The position numbers were made by a program, and so were the translations under genes. Below are positions 16,849 to 25,451 of a DNA stretch of 64,000 nucleotides, piece by piece (the stretch's first letter is position 1; each line of letters begins with the position of its first letter). The stretch comes from Dorea formicigenerans (GTDB lineage: Bacteria > Bacillota > Clostridia > Lachnospirales > Lachnospiraceae): positions 372,001 through 436,000 of the forward strand of contig NZ_CP102279.1 in NCBI RefSeq assembly GCF_025150245.1. Direction: 5' to 3'. Below the pieces are notes generated by a model. That model did not search any database. It saw only the letters and a list, made by a program, of their open reading frames with translations, and was not told the DNA's origin.

Positions 16849-18540
16849 TTATTTCTTCAAATCAAATTCGTTGCTAAGATCTTCAGATATTTTTGTGATA
16901 GTACCAGGTTCAAAAATATTGTTCAGCCCTGCAATTGTGAGTGCTTCCTGATATTTTGTCCCGGCAGGAACTGTGGTGAGAGTCATATATTTGGCAACAC
17001 CGGAATGAAAATCAACCCGCGATTCTAAAAACAGTTCGAAAGAAGCGAGGGCAGAGGTGGCATAACCTATATAATAAAATGGCTCTTCAAAAACATGATC
17101 TATATAAGTCCAGGATGTGTCATCGCTGATGAAATTGTTATATTCATCACTGACATTTTCCCAAATCTGATCCAGCTTTTTAATATCCAGATCCGGAGTC
17201 GTATAGGAACGATATTCCGCTTCATTTATTGTAAATCCATCTGCAACAGAAGCCATCATATCAAAAATAACAAAGGAAGATAGGGCATCGCCACATTCCG
17301 GATAATAGGTATCATAATAATCATAGCAGATTAATTCTAATCCTTGCGACATGATTTCTGAGACATCGGTTATATCGCGAGAATCAAATGGATGAGCAGG
17401 ATTGTGGTAATAATAATTGTAGTGTCCGAATTCATGCAGGAGGGTTGAATAATCGGAGACGGTCTCATATGGAGAACTATAAATATAAGCATCATTGTAG
17501 GCAGGCAGTGGTGCAGAAAAACTTAAGGCCGGATATTTCAGAGAAGACGCCTCGACATCATACAAAGTATTTTTTTGCAAATGAATCAAGGATTCCTCCA
17601 GTGCAGGACAGACTTTTTGAATACATTTGCGAAGCCGGTGGATTTTTTCCTCTCCACGGTCATGGTTTTCGTCATATACAACATAAATAGAATCATCCTC
17701 AGTGACGAAAGATACATATTCGTGAAATACAGGTATGAAATTATCTTTCACTTCATTTTCGATTTTCTTTAGATCGGTCATTGTGTAATCACGACCATAT
17801 TCAACGGCATAGACAAAATCAGGGTAATTGGCATAACCGAAAGACTGAGCAAAAGCATTGTTCGTATTTACAAGGTCGATGTAGAGCTGTTTGAGTTCTT
17901 GTTCTTTGGCGCCCTGTGTGATCAGAGTCTCATAACGTTGGAGTAATTTGTTTTTTTGTTGCTTTAATGCAATTGCTTCATCAGAATAGATCAGTGAATT
18001 TTCTATCCGGGAGGCTTTATCTTCTCCAATGTAAGAACGAAAGACATCGCTGTATTGGGAAGATAAGGCACGCTGAAACAGACTGGAGGTTTTTTCAAAA
18101 CTATCAGTATAGGCAGATTCTTTGCTATGATAACGTTCCGCTTTTTCCTGACTTTCGGTATCCAGATAATACGCATATTGCGCTAAAGTCGCATCAGTCA
18201 AAAGCATGTTCAGTTGTTCACATAACTGATCATAGAGACCGAGAATCCGTTCTTCATTACCGTCACTGTCAAGAGCGGTATGAAATTCATTAAAGGTAGA
18301 TTTAAAGGTATCGATATCGATAGAATCCATAGAACGGTCAGTCAGGGAAAGGTTGGAACGGTTGAAATGATCCGTATACTTGAAGTCTGAATAAGGTTTG
18401 ACCGTTTCTTTTGCAGATGTATGATTCTTGACGGCGGTATGCTTTTGAGACGAGTCACGGTTATTGCAGCCGGAGCATATAAATGTAGCCAACAGGCAGG
18501 AACAACATACTGTTAAGAGTAATAAAAATTTTCTTTTCAT
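16849..18540 (-). CDS. M3-like zinc peptidase lipoprotein
   Basis: A 563-residue exported lipoprotein with a signal peptide and lipobox ICSGC (Cys at about 25). The catalytic zinc motif is LLHEFGHYNYYYHN near residue 375 (HExxH), with a downstream glutamate in EIMSQGLEL about 26 residues later, the spacing of M3 oligoendopeptidases. The fold is mostly helical. It presumably trims peptides on the outer face of the membrane. AAAGGAGG precedes the ATG on the minus strand. It is the only minus-strand gene in this stretch, lying between the zinc-ribbon run and a TMEM43-like gene. Confidence 0.85.
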   Translation of the reverse strand: MKRKFLLLLTVCCSCLLATFICSGCNNRDSSQKHTAVKNHTSAKETVKPYSDFKYTDHFNRSNLSLTDRSMDSIDIDTFKSTFNEFHTALDSDGNEERILGLYDQLCEQLNMLLTDATLAQYAYYLDTESQEKAERYHSKESAYTDSFEKTSSLFQRALSSQYSDVFRSYIGEDKASRIENSLIYSDEAIALKQQKNKLLQRYETLITQGAKEQELKQLYIDLVNTNNAFAQSFGYANYPDFVYAVEYGRDYTMTDLKKIENEVKDNFIPVFHEYVSFVTEDDSIYVVYDENHDRGEEKIHRLRKCIQKVCPALEESLIHLQKNTLYDVEASSLKYPALSFSAPLPAYNDAYIYSSPYETVSDYSTLLHEFGHYNYYYHNPAHPFDSRDITDVSEIMSQGLELICYDYYDTYYPECGDALSSFVIFDMMASVADGFTINEAEYRSYTTPDLDIKKLDQIWENVSDEYNNFISDDTSWTYIDHVFEEPFYYIGYATSALASFELFLESRVDFHSGVAKYMTLTTVPAGTKYQEALTIAGLNNIFEPGTITKISEDLSNEFDLKK

Positions 18541-18559
18541 AAGGCAACCTCCTTTTAAA

Positions 18560-18684
18560 ATATCAGCTGGGAGTCAATCCCCCAGCTGATATAGCCTCCG
18601 GCAGGATTGCAGAGATGCGCAGTAGAAGTATGTCATGCAATTGCATGACGCGCACCTCGCAGCAAGAATGCCTCGGCATTCTTG
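18560..18684. repeat. Cluster of nested hairpins in intergenic region
   Basis: Three perfect or near-perfect inverted repeats sit side by side: ATATCAGCTGGG/CCCAGCTGATAT (18560-18592), GTCATGCAATTGCATGAC (18632-18649) enclosed by an outer GAG..GCGC / GCGC..CTC pairing (about 18611-18658), and AAGAATGC/GCATTCTT (18664-18683). The sequence GCCTCCGGCAG at 18593 also appears at 16819. No ORF is credible. It may be a repeat sequence or a structured leader between divergent genes. Confidence 0.55.
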
Positions 18685-18826
18685 AATGGATGATTTGTCT
18701 TTTTTAGTTGAAATAGTATAACAGGTTTGTAAGGCATCCACAAGGATAGAAAGATCTAATTTTCAGGAAAATGATTGACGAAATTTGAGGCAAAAATCTG
18801 TGTATTTTTGAAGGTGGATTTTGCTT

Positions 18827-18854
18827 TTGTGGGAGTCGTTCTTCATGATACAAT
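18827..18854 (+). promoter_or_regulatory. Candidate promoter for the TMEM43-like operon
   Basis: TTGTGG at 18827-18832 and TACAAT at 18849-18854 are 16 bp apart, about 78 bp upstream of the chosen start at 18932. No operator recognised. Confidence 0.4.
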
Positions 18855-18931
18855 GAAAAAAACAATACTTGGCTTATCACAAGAAAAAAGATTCATGGCA
18901 GGTAAATCATATAGGAGAGGAGGAAAGGGTC

Positions 18932-19735
18932 ATGGTAAAAAGAATATTAGGTGGAATTTTATTTATATGTATTGGATTTTTTTTGATGATTGCTTCAATA
19001 AAAATGATTTTTGTGGATGATCCAAAGGCAAAGAAGCTTTTAAGTGAAGCCGTCTATGTCACGACAGATACGGTAGATCCGGCAAATGATGGAAAAGCCG
19101 TTATCGTATCGGCGCCTTTTAAGCTCGTTGAACCGGCGTATGATGATGAAATGGGGATTACCTTAGACAGTATTCGTATTTCACGCAAGAAAGAGAGGAC
19201 GGAGTATGAAAGAAAACAAAATGATGAGGATGGTTGGAAGGAAAAGTTAGTGTGGAATCAAGAGGGGGCTTCGGAGGAATATATAGGAGAAGGAATGGTT
19301 GGCGGATACACGCTTTCTGAGGATTTTATTCATATGATCCGAATGACCGGCACCTGGAAAGACTATGATGAACAGGTGTTAAAAGAACTTGGTTACGCCT
19401 TTGTATCGGATCCATCATATAGTCAGGGATATTTTATAGAACCACTGGATCAGACAGAAAGATCTTACCAATATTATCTGGAAAATGATATCCGCTATTC
19501 TTATAGTTATGCAGATTTCAAGGATGGCGATAAGGTGACGGCTATCGGTATTCAAGACGGACAAACGTTAAAAAAAGCACCTGGAATGACGGAATATTTG
19601 ATGAAAGGTGAAATGGATATGGAAACTGCAATAAAAGAAGGTGGTGCCGCAGGGATTGGATTGCAGATTTTTAGTATTGCGATTTCGTTGATCTTTATGC
19701 TTGGCGGTGTACTGATGTTTGTAATAAAGAGGTGA
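18932..19735 (+). CDS. TMEM43-like membrane protein
   Basis: A 267-residue protein with a membrane helix at the N-terminus (GGILFICIGFFLMIASI) and another at the C-terminus (LQIFSIAISLIFMLGGVLMF), and an extracytoplasmic domain between them. The pattern (NDGKAVIVSAPFKLVEPAYDDEMG, later DGDKVTAIGIQDGQTL) resembles the TMEM43 family. Its function in bacteria is unknown. The ATG at 18932 is chosen because GAGAGGAGGAAAGGG lies just upstream; an in-frame TTG at 18869 has no such site. It is 4 bp from the next gene and certainly in one operon with it. Confidence 0.78.
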   Translation: MVKRILGGILFICIGFFLMIASIKMIFVDDPKAKKLLSEAVYVTTDTVDPANDGKAVIVSAPFKLVEPAYDDEMGITLDSIRISRKKERTEYERKQNDEDGWKEKLVWNQEGASEEYIGEGMVGGYTLSEDFIHMIRMTGTWKDYDEQVLKELGYAFVSDPSYSQGYFIEPLDQTERSYQYYLENDIRYSYSYADFKDGDKVTAIGIQDGQTLKKAPGMTEYLMKGEMDMETAIKEGGAAGIGLQIFSIAISLIFMLGGVLMFVIKR

Positions 19736-19739
19736 TTCT

Positions 19740-21098
19740 ATGTCAATGATATGGGCTGGGACAGTTGAAATCGCACTTGCATGGGCGGTTATACTGGGCG
19801 TAAAAATTGCAAGTAATGCATTTGAATGGAAATTCGAGCATCTATTGCCGAATTACTGGTATCCGGTTGTAAAAAGAAAATTAGCAAAACCAGAGACAGC
19901 AACTTTAAAAGATAAGGGAATACCAAAAAAAATATCCGATGAACTGGAAGGTCTTCTGGCATTTATGCAAGGCGGCAGTTTGCAAAATAGCAGAATTCGA
20001 ATGGATTGTACTTTTCAGGATAAGATAGATCACGAGACAAAGCAACTGAAAAAAAGAGGTCTGGCAAGACAATTTCATTTTACAAATTTAAAATTGTCGG
20101 AGAAGAATGAAAAAAAGAAAGATTTCAGACATTGGAGCGATGCTGGACGTGAATGGAGAGAAGTTATCGTAGAAGCGTCTGTTTCGGACAAATATCTAAG
20201 CAAAGATAAGAAAAAAGTACTCCATGAAACAATCTATCCTTACGGTGCGATATTACTTCGTCAGTCACGTCACATCCGACATACAGATAAGGCAGATAAG
20301 GACAGAAAAAAGGAACAGACATTTTACAGTGAATATTCACAGATGACCTGCCCAAGCTGTGGTGCGCAGTTAAATTTGAAAGGAAACGAAACGAATTGTC
20401 CTTATTGTGGCGCCTTTATACAGAGCCAATTTTACGATTGGCAGACAGAAGATTTTCGAATCTATCACCTTCCGGATCCGAATGCAAGGAATCTGTTATA
20501 TACAGGCGGACTGATCCTGGCACTATTTTTACCGGCAGTTCCATGTATACGCTTCATCTCAAATATGTATCTTGCATTTGGTCTTGCATTTGTATTGACC
20601 ATTTTAGTAGCTTTTGGAATGCTCTCTTTCATAACTCCGAAATTAGAGAAAGAGGAAAAGTTGAAAGAACAGATTGTCCGATATGACGAAAGCTGGCTGG
20701 CAAGTAACATCAATGAAGCATTGTATAAATCCGTACTCACACCGGAACTACTTACATATATTGTTGACGATATAAAGATAAAAAGCGTAGAAAATACAGA
20801 AGATACAACGACAATTTCAGTGAGTGCAAAACTGCGCAGGACTATTTTGGAAAATGATCAGCATATTGTCGTGAAAAATGAAAAAGAAAACTGGACGCTT
20901 TCAAGAGCACTACATCCAAATCGATTAAAATCAAAAGGACAGGACATTGTAATAGAAAAAGAATGCCCAAGCTGTGGCGCCAATTATGTTCCGGATGAGA
21001 AAGGCTGCTGTTCCTATTGTGGATATAGTTTGAAAGTTGATAACTCAAAGTGGAAAATTAATGCCAGTGAGAAAAGAAATATGTCTACTATAGTATAG
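19740..21098 (+). CDS. Membrane protein with zinc ribbons and Tim44-like domain
   Basis: A 452-residue protein. It has an N-terminal hydrophobic stretch, a CPSCGAQLNLKGNETNCPYC ribbon at about 203-222, two adjacent membrane helices at about 257-300, and a soluble segment (ESWLASNINEALYKSVLT...) similar to the Tim44-like fold, then a second ribbon CPSCGANYVPDEKGCCSYC near residue 410. The two ribbons and membrane helices repeat the theme of the 11-16 kb gene run, with ribbons internal rather than N-terminal. Function unknown. It forms a pair with the TMEM43-like gene. Confidence 0.75.
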   Translation: MSMIWAGTVEIALAWAVILGVKIASNAFEWKFEHLLPNYWYPVVKRKLAKPETATLKDKGIPKKISDELEGLLAFMQGGSLQNSRIRMDCTFQDKIDHETKQLKKRGLARQFHFTNLKLSEKNEKKKDFRHWSDAGREWREVIVEASVSDKYLSKDKKKVLHETIYPYGAILLRQSRHIRHTDKADKDRKKEQTFYSEYSQMTCPSCGAQLNLKGNETNCPYCGAFIQSQFYDWQTEDFRIYHLPDPNARNLLYTGGLILALFLPAVPCIRFISNMYLAFGLAFVLTILVAFGMLSFITPKLEKEEKLKEQIVRYDESWLASNINEALYKSVLTPELLTYIVDDIKIKSVENTEDTTTISVSAKLRRTILENDQHIVVKNEKENWTLSRALHPNRLKSKGQDIVIEKECPSCGANYVPDEKGCCSYCGYSLKVDNSKWKINASEKRNMSTIV

Positions 21099-21124
21099 TC
21101 GAAAGTAATATATTAATAAAATGT

Positions 21125-21246
21125 TTGACATAGAATAAGCAGACTGTTAATATAATATTAGAAAAGGTGCTACTGATGACGGTTCGCCTGATTTATTAAT
21201 TAAAAAAATAACCGCTTAACTTGTCAGGGTGTGGGCGGTTATTTTT
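21125..21246 (+). ncRNA. Small RNA element A (type I antitoxin-like), with promoter and terminator
   Basis: TTGACA at 21125 with TAATAT/TATAAT at 21148-21156 precedes an about 81-nt element (21166-21246) that starts GGTGCTACTGATGACGG and TTCGCCTGAT and ends in a strong hairpin AAAATAACCGC/GCGGTTATTTTT. A second copy is at 44449. The sequence to the right (21272-21309) contains reverse complements of the 5' part (GCGAACCGCC, GTAGCACC) and a minus-strand promoter-like TTGATA/TAAAAT pair (about 21312-21340), so two convergent transcripts could share the terminator. That design is typical of Fst/TxpA-type toxin-antitoxin loci. Only a 14-codon minus-strand ORF (21239-21283) is present and no hydrophobic toxin, so the locus may be a remnant. 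Confidence 0.55.
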
Positions 21247-21393
21247 GCGTCTTGGAATCATGCCACGCAAAGCGAACCGCCATCAACACGTCAACGTGTA
21301 GTAGCACCTAAAAATATTTTAACAAAATAAATATATTTTATCAATATAATATTTCTAAAAGAATAAGTAATGTCTTGATAGAATGGGAATATC

Positions 21394-21550
21394 ATAAAAT
21401 GCTTTGAAAAGCAGTAGAAGTCGTAGTGTAATATAAGAGAGCATGCATCAATCTGACTACTGTGCAATGAAGATGAGACATAAAAAACGTGCTAGTTCAT
21501 ACTGGCACGTTTTTCGCACTTACTATTTATTAATAAAATGCTTTGAAAAG
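21394..21550 (+). repeat. 18-bp direct repeats around a possible small RNA
   Basis: ATAAAATGCTTTGAAAAG occurs exactly at 21394-21411 and again at 21533-21550, 139 bp apart. Between them lies a hairpin terminator (AAAAAACGTGC with GCACGTTTTT, 21483-21515) preceded by a weak TTGAAA/TAATAT promoter-like pair. This could encode an about 75-nt RNA, or be the scar of a duplication. No ORF is supported. Confidence 0.45.
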
Positions 21551-21567
21551 AGCGATAAATGAAGTGT

Positions 21568-21740
21568 ATAAATAAAAAAGTCCCAAACAATCAAGGAGAT
21601 TTCCGAAATATCAGTGAGCATAGCCAGTATGATTATGTATTGTCTGAGCCGTTTCTCAGGCGAGTTTACATAATCATACTGAGATAAGCGGCGCAACTGA
21701 TATCGGAAATACCTTGTGTTTGTGACTTTTTTTATTTATA
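21568..21740 (+). repeat. Long-hairpin element, copy 3
   Basis: The arms TATAAATAAAAAAGTC (21568 on) and GACTTTTTTTATTTATA (to 21740) pair and remain complementary inward to an apical loop. Internal-loop motifs are GAGCATAGC (21616-21624) and ATAAGCGGCGCA (21684-21695); the apical region is ATTGTCTGAGCC (21639-21650) to CAGGCGAGTTT (ending about 21667). These match copy 2 while the intervening helix (CAGTATGATTATGT with its complement) is unrelated in sequence. It sits just before the pst Pho box, so it may also stop upstream transcription. Confidence 0.78.
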
Positions 21741-21757
21741 AACACATTCCCGACTAC

Positions 21758-21812
21758 TTTACAAACATTTTACAATCCCGCCGTTTTTGATTTTACATTC
21801 TCCTTTTATGAT
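21758..21812 (+). promoter_or_regulatory. Pho box and pst promoter
   Basis: TTTACA at 21758-21763 and 21769-21774 are exactly 11 bp apart, and a third TTTACA lies at 21792-21797, 23 bp on, as expected for a PhoP/PhoB direct-repeat site of TT(A/T)ACA units. A TATGAT -10-like box at 21807-21812 follows. Phosphate starvation control by the PhoB/PhoR pair encoded downstream is the natural reading. Confidence 0.75.
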
Positions 21813-21878
21813 AATAACTGTCGACGAGGTAAATAATAAAAAAAGAATTATTGTACAAGACAAAAGGAGATTACGAAA

Positions 21879-22787
21879 ATGAAATTGAAAAAGTTTATTG
21901 CAATGATGGCAGTAACAGCAATGGTTGCAGGAATGGCAACAGGATGTGGTGGATCAAAATCAGATGCAGGATCTGATTCAACAGGAAGTGATACAAAGAC
22001 AGAAAGCTTAAGCGGAACAATTACAGCAGCTGGTTCTTCAGCATTAAAACCGCTGGCAGATGATGCAGCAGATTCATTCTTAAATGAGAACCCGGACGTG
22101 TCTATTACAATTGATGCAGGAGGATCAGGAGAAGGACTGAAGCAGGTATCCGAAGGAACAGTTGATATCGGAAACTCTGATGTAGCTGCTGAGGATAAGT
22201 TGGATGCAGATAAAGCAAAAGAACTTGTAGATCATCAGGTATGTGTTATTACAATGGCACCAATCGTAAATGAGGATGTTGCAAAGGCAGGAGTTAAGAG
22301 CCTTACAAAAGATCAGCTCATCAGCATTTTCACAGGAAAGACAACAAACTGGAAAGAAGTTGGTGGACCAGATGAGGACATCGTACTCGTAACAAGACCA
22401 GGATCTTCAGGAACAAGAGCTACTTTCCAGAAATATGCATTAGACGGAAATGAAGAAGCTTCCAATGCATCTATGGAGACAGACGATTCAGGAGTACTTC
22501 TTACAAATGTAAAAGATACAAAGGGTGCAATTGGTTATGTTGCTCTTTCTTATCTGACTGGTGATGCAGGAGTTGAGACAGTTGCAATTGACGGAGTAGA
22601 GCCTACACTTGAGAACACATACAGTGGAGAGTACCCAGTATGGACATTTGAGCATATGTATACAAAAGGTGAGCCAAACGAAGTTGTAAGTGCATTCCTT
22701 GATTACATCACAGGTGACAAATATGGAAGCCAGATGGAGAAACTTGGATATGGCGTTTCTTCTAAGATGACAAAGACAGAGCACTAA
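21879..22787 (+). CDS. pstS: Phosphate ABC transporter, phosphate-binding lipoprotein
   Basis: A 302-residue lipoprotein (lipobox ATGC, Cys at about 23) that captures inorganic phosphate outside the cell for the Pst transporter. Phosphate-binding loops are visible: TAAGSSALKPL near residue 48, GGSGEGLKQV near 88, and RPGSSGTRATF near 172. A low-complexity Gly/Ser/Asp linker follows the anchor. A Pho box is upstream, AAAGGAGA precedes the ATG, and pstC follows after a hairpin. Confidence 0.96.
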   Translation: MKLKKFIAMMAVTAMVAGMATGCGGSKSDAGSDSTGSDTKTESLSGTITAAGSSALKPLADDAADSFLNENPDVSITIDAGGSGEGLKQVSEGTVDIGNSDVAAEDKLDADKAKELVDHQVCVITMAPIVNEDVAKAGVKSLTKDQLISIFTGKTTNWKEVGGPDEDIVLVTRPGSSGTRATFQKYALDGNEEASNASMETDDSGVLLTNVKDTKGAIGYVALSYLTGDAGVETVAIDGVEPTLENTYSGEYPVWTFEHMYTKGEPNEVVSAFLDYITGDKYGSQMEKLGYGVSSKMTKTEH

Positions 22788-22800
22788 TCAGGAAAAACGA

Positions 22801-22850
22801 GAAGTGGCAGGGCAGACGAAAATATATCAATGTCTGCCATGCCATTTCTT
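22801..22850 (+). promoter_or_regulatory. Hairpin between pstS and pstC
   Basis: GAAGTGGCAGGGCAGAC pairs with GTCTGCCATGCCATTTC. There is no T-run, so it more likely stabilises the pstS mRNA or reduces readthrough, giving the binding protein in excess over the membrane subunits. Confidence 0.65.
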
Positions 22851-22870
22851 ATGAAAATCAGGTGAATGAT

Positions 22871-23773
22871 ATGAATAAAAAACAAAGTATGTTTGCAAAA
22901 GAATATGCCTGGAGAGGACTTATGACAGCCGGAGGCCTTCTGGTTATCGTAATCACGATCTGTATCGGAGCCTTCCTTGTATATAAAGGTTCTGGCACAT
23001 TTACCATATTCCACCATTCCCTTTCAGACTTTCTGTTCTCAGCAGATTGGGGACCGGCAGATAATGCCGAAGGCGGTGGTACGGTCGGAGCATTGATCTT
23101 TATCGTAGGTTCTCTTTGTACATGCGGACTTGCACTTTTGATCGCAACACCATTTGCACTGGGATCAGCAATCTTTATGATTGAAATTGCACCGAAATTC
23201 GGTGAAAAGTTTTATCGTCCGATTGTAGAAATATTTGCAGGTATTCCATCTGTTGTATACGGATGGGTCGGATTGACAGTACTGATCCCGGCAATTAAAA
23301 AATTATTTGGACTACAGGTCGGACATTCTATACTGGCAGCAGGAATCGTACTCGCACTTATGATATTTCCAACGATCAGCAATGTGGCAGCAGATTCTAT
23401 AAGTTCTGTTCCGAAAGATTATCGTATGGCGGCTTATGGACTGGGATCGACCAGATGGCAGTCAATCTATAAAGTTGTACTTCCGGCAGCAGGCTCAGGA
23501 ATTCTTTCCGGTATTATCCTTGGACTTGCAAGGGCATTTGGTGAGGCGCTTGCAGTTGCAATGGTTATCGGACAGACGACAGCACTTCCAACTGGCATTT
23601 TCTCTACGACAAAGAGTCTGACAACGGAGATTGCGGCACAGATGGGAAATGCGACAGAAGGTGGAGAGATGAAGACAGCACTTTGGACAATGGCATTACT
23701 GTTATTCGTATTGTCCCTTGTATTTATTCTGCTGATTCATTATTTCTCCAGACCGAAGAAAGATAAAGTGTAA
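22871..23773 (+). CDS. pstC: Phosphate ABC transporter permease
   Basis: A 300-residue membrane subunit with six hydrophobic helices and the ATPase-contacting loop region DYRMAAYGLGSTRWQSIYKV near residue 185. The segment IFAGIPSVVYGWVG is characteristic of PstC. ATG at 22871 is preferred to GTG at 22862 because AGGTGA is spaced 5 bp before it. It pairs with PstA to form the phosphate channel. Confidence 0.95.
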   Translation: MNKKQSMFAKEYAWRGLMTAGGLLVIVITICIGAFLVYKGSGTFTIFHHSLSDFLFSADWGPADNAEGGGTVGALIFIVGSLCTCGLALLIATPFALGSAIFMIEIAPKFGEKFYRPIVEIFAGIPSVVYGWVGLTVLIPAIKKLFGLQVGHSILAAGIVLALMIFPTISNVAADSISSVPKDYRMAAYGLGSTRWQSIYKVVLPAAGSGILSGIILGLARAFGEALAVAMVIGQTTALPTGIFSTTKSLTTEIAAQMGNATEGGEMKTALWTMALLLFVLSLVFILLIHYFSRPKKDKV

Positions 23774-23788
23774 GGAGGAGACGAGAAG

Positions 23789-24664
23789 ATGAACAGAATA
23801 AAACGTGCGCGTGGAACCAATAGCGTAATGACAGGCGTATTCTATCTGATCGCAGTTTTCTTTTTTGCACTTTTGATTTCATTTGCATCTTATGTGATTA
23901 TAAAAGGATTCAGCGGTGCGACTCCGGAAATGTTCCGCTTTCTGAGAAAAGGAAGTATTGGAAACCAGTTATTCAATACGATTTATCTTGTATTCATATC
24001 ACTGGTATTTTCCGTACCGCTTGGAGTAACTGCAGGAATTTATCTGTCTATGTATGCAAAAAAAGGATTTTTGACCAAGTTTCTTCGCATCTGCATCGAG
24101 ACACTTTCCTCATTACCATCTATCGTAGTTGGTTTGTTTGGATATCTGGTATTCCTTGTGTTTTTCGGACTTGGAAAAAGTCTTCTTGCCGGAGCACTTT
24201 CCATTTCCATACTGGCAATTCCAGTTATTACAACGACGACAGAGGATGCGATTAATGGACTGCCAGATGATTATCTTCAGGCAAGTTTGGGACTTGGTGC
24301 AACGAGGTGGCAATCCATCTATCACGTACTTCTTCCGGCCTGTATTCCACGAATTATGACGGGTGTGATATTGGCAGCAGGAAGAGGATTTGGTGAGGCG
24401 GCAGCGCTTCTTTATACAACTGGTTCCGGAACAGATATCCGTTGGGGTAATTGGAACCTGGCAGCACCGACCTGTCCGTTAAATATATTCCGTCCGGCAG
24501 AGACGTTATCATTACAGATTTGGGGCTTACAGATCAATGGACAAGATCCGAATCTTGCCAATCTGTCAGCGGCAGTTTTGATGATCCTCGTTCTGTTATT
24601 TAGTATCGGGGCAAATGCCTTGAGCCGACATATCAATAAAAAGACGTCAGGTGAAAGTGTGTAG
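23789..24664 (+). CDS. pstA: Phosphate ABC transporter permease
   Basis: A 291-residue PstA with about six membrane helices. The loop [20 protein letters not shown] near residue 170 contacts PstB, and [18 protein letters not shown] resembles the PstC counterpart, consistent with their common ancestry. AAGGAGGAG precedes the ATG 15 bp after the pstC stop. Its end overlaps the leader of pstB. Confidence 0.95.
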   Translation: MNRIKRARGTNSVMTGVFYLIAVFFFALLISFASYVIIKGFSGATPEMFRFLRKGSIGNQLFNTIYLVFISLVFSVPLGVTAGIYLSMYAKKGFLTKFLRICIETLSSLPSIVVGLFGYLVFLVFFGLGKSLLAGALSISILAIPVITTTTEDAINGLPDDYLQASLGLGATRWQSIYHVLLPACIPRIMTGVILAAGRGFGEAAALLYTTGSGTDIRWGNWNLAAPTCPLNIFRPAETLSLQIWGLQINGQDPNLANLSAAVLMILVLLFSIGANALSRHINKKTSGESV

Positions 24665-24680
24665 AAAGGATAAAAAAATT

Positions 24681-25448
24681 ATGGCAGATCAATCAAAAAA
24701 ATATAAATTTGATATCAGTAATCTGAATCTGCATTATGGTGGTTTTCATGCATTAAAAGATGTAAATATGCAGATTGAAGCAAATAAGATTACTGCTTTT
24801 ATCGGGCCGTCCGGATGTGGAAAGTCTACATTTTTAAAGACTTTGAACCGCATGAATGACTTGGTAGAGAATTGTAAGATCGATGGAAAGGTGCTGCTTG
24901 ATGGCACAGATATTTATAAGGATATGGATGAAATTACTTTGCGTTACCGTGTCGGAATGGTATTTCAGCAGCCAAATCCTTTTCCGAAGAGCGTATATGA
25001 CAATGTGGCATATGGCCCAAGAATTGCCGGAATCAAGAAAAAATCGCAGTTGGATGAGATTGTGGAGCGAAGCTTAAGACAGGCAGCTATCTGGGATGAA
25101 TTAAAAGACAGGCTTCATAAAAGTGCGCTTGGACTTTCCGGTGGACAGCAGCAGAGACTTTGTATCGCAAGAACACTTGCGGTAGAGCCGGAAGTCATAT
25201 TGATGGACGAACCAACTTCTGCACTGGATCCGATTTCAACATCTAAGATTGAAGACCTTGCGATGGAACTGAAAAAAGATTATACTATTGTCATGGTAAC
25301 TCACAATATGCAGCAGGCTGTCCGTGTATCTGACAATACTGCATTCTTCCTGTTGGGCGAAGTGATCGAGTATAACGATACAGAAAAATTATTCTCTATT
25401 CCTTCTGACAAGCGTACAGAAGACTATATTACAGGGAGGTTCGGTTAA
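24681..25448 (+). CDS. pstB: Phosphate ABC transporter ATP-binding protein
   Basis: A 255-residue ATPase with Walker [11 protein letters not shown]-loop [11 protein letters not shown] (the NPFP form typical of PstB), signature LSGGQQQR, Walker [14 protein letters not shown] and H-loop [11 protein letters not shown] 24681 is chosen since GAAAGGA lies 10 bp upstream; the in-frame GTG at 24651 overlaps pstA and has no such site. It energises phosphate import and with PhoU influences PhoR signalling. Confidence 0.96.
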   Translation: MADQSKKYKFDISNLNLHYGGFHALKDVNMQIEANKITAFIGPSGCGKSTFLKTLNRMNDLVENCKIDGKVLLDGTDIYKDMDEITLRYRVGMVFQQPNPFPKSVYDNVAYGPRIAGIKKKSQLDEIVERSLRQAAIWDELKDRLHKSALGLSGGQQQRLCIARTLAVEPEVILMDEPTSALDPISTSKIEDLAMELKKDYTIVMVTHNMQQAVRVSDNTAFFLLGEVIEYNDTEKLFSIPSDKRTEDYITGRFG

Positions 25449-25451
25449 GAT

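Noticed and set aside
21239-21283. 14-codon minus-strand ORF as a toxin
   Set aside because: Too short, no hydrophobic stretch; kept only as context for the possible toxin-antitoxin remnant.
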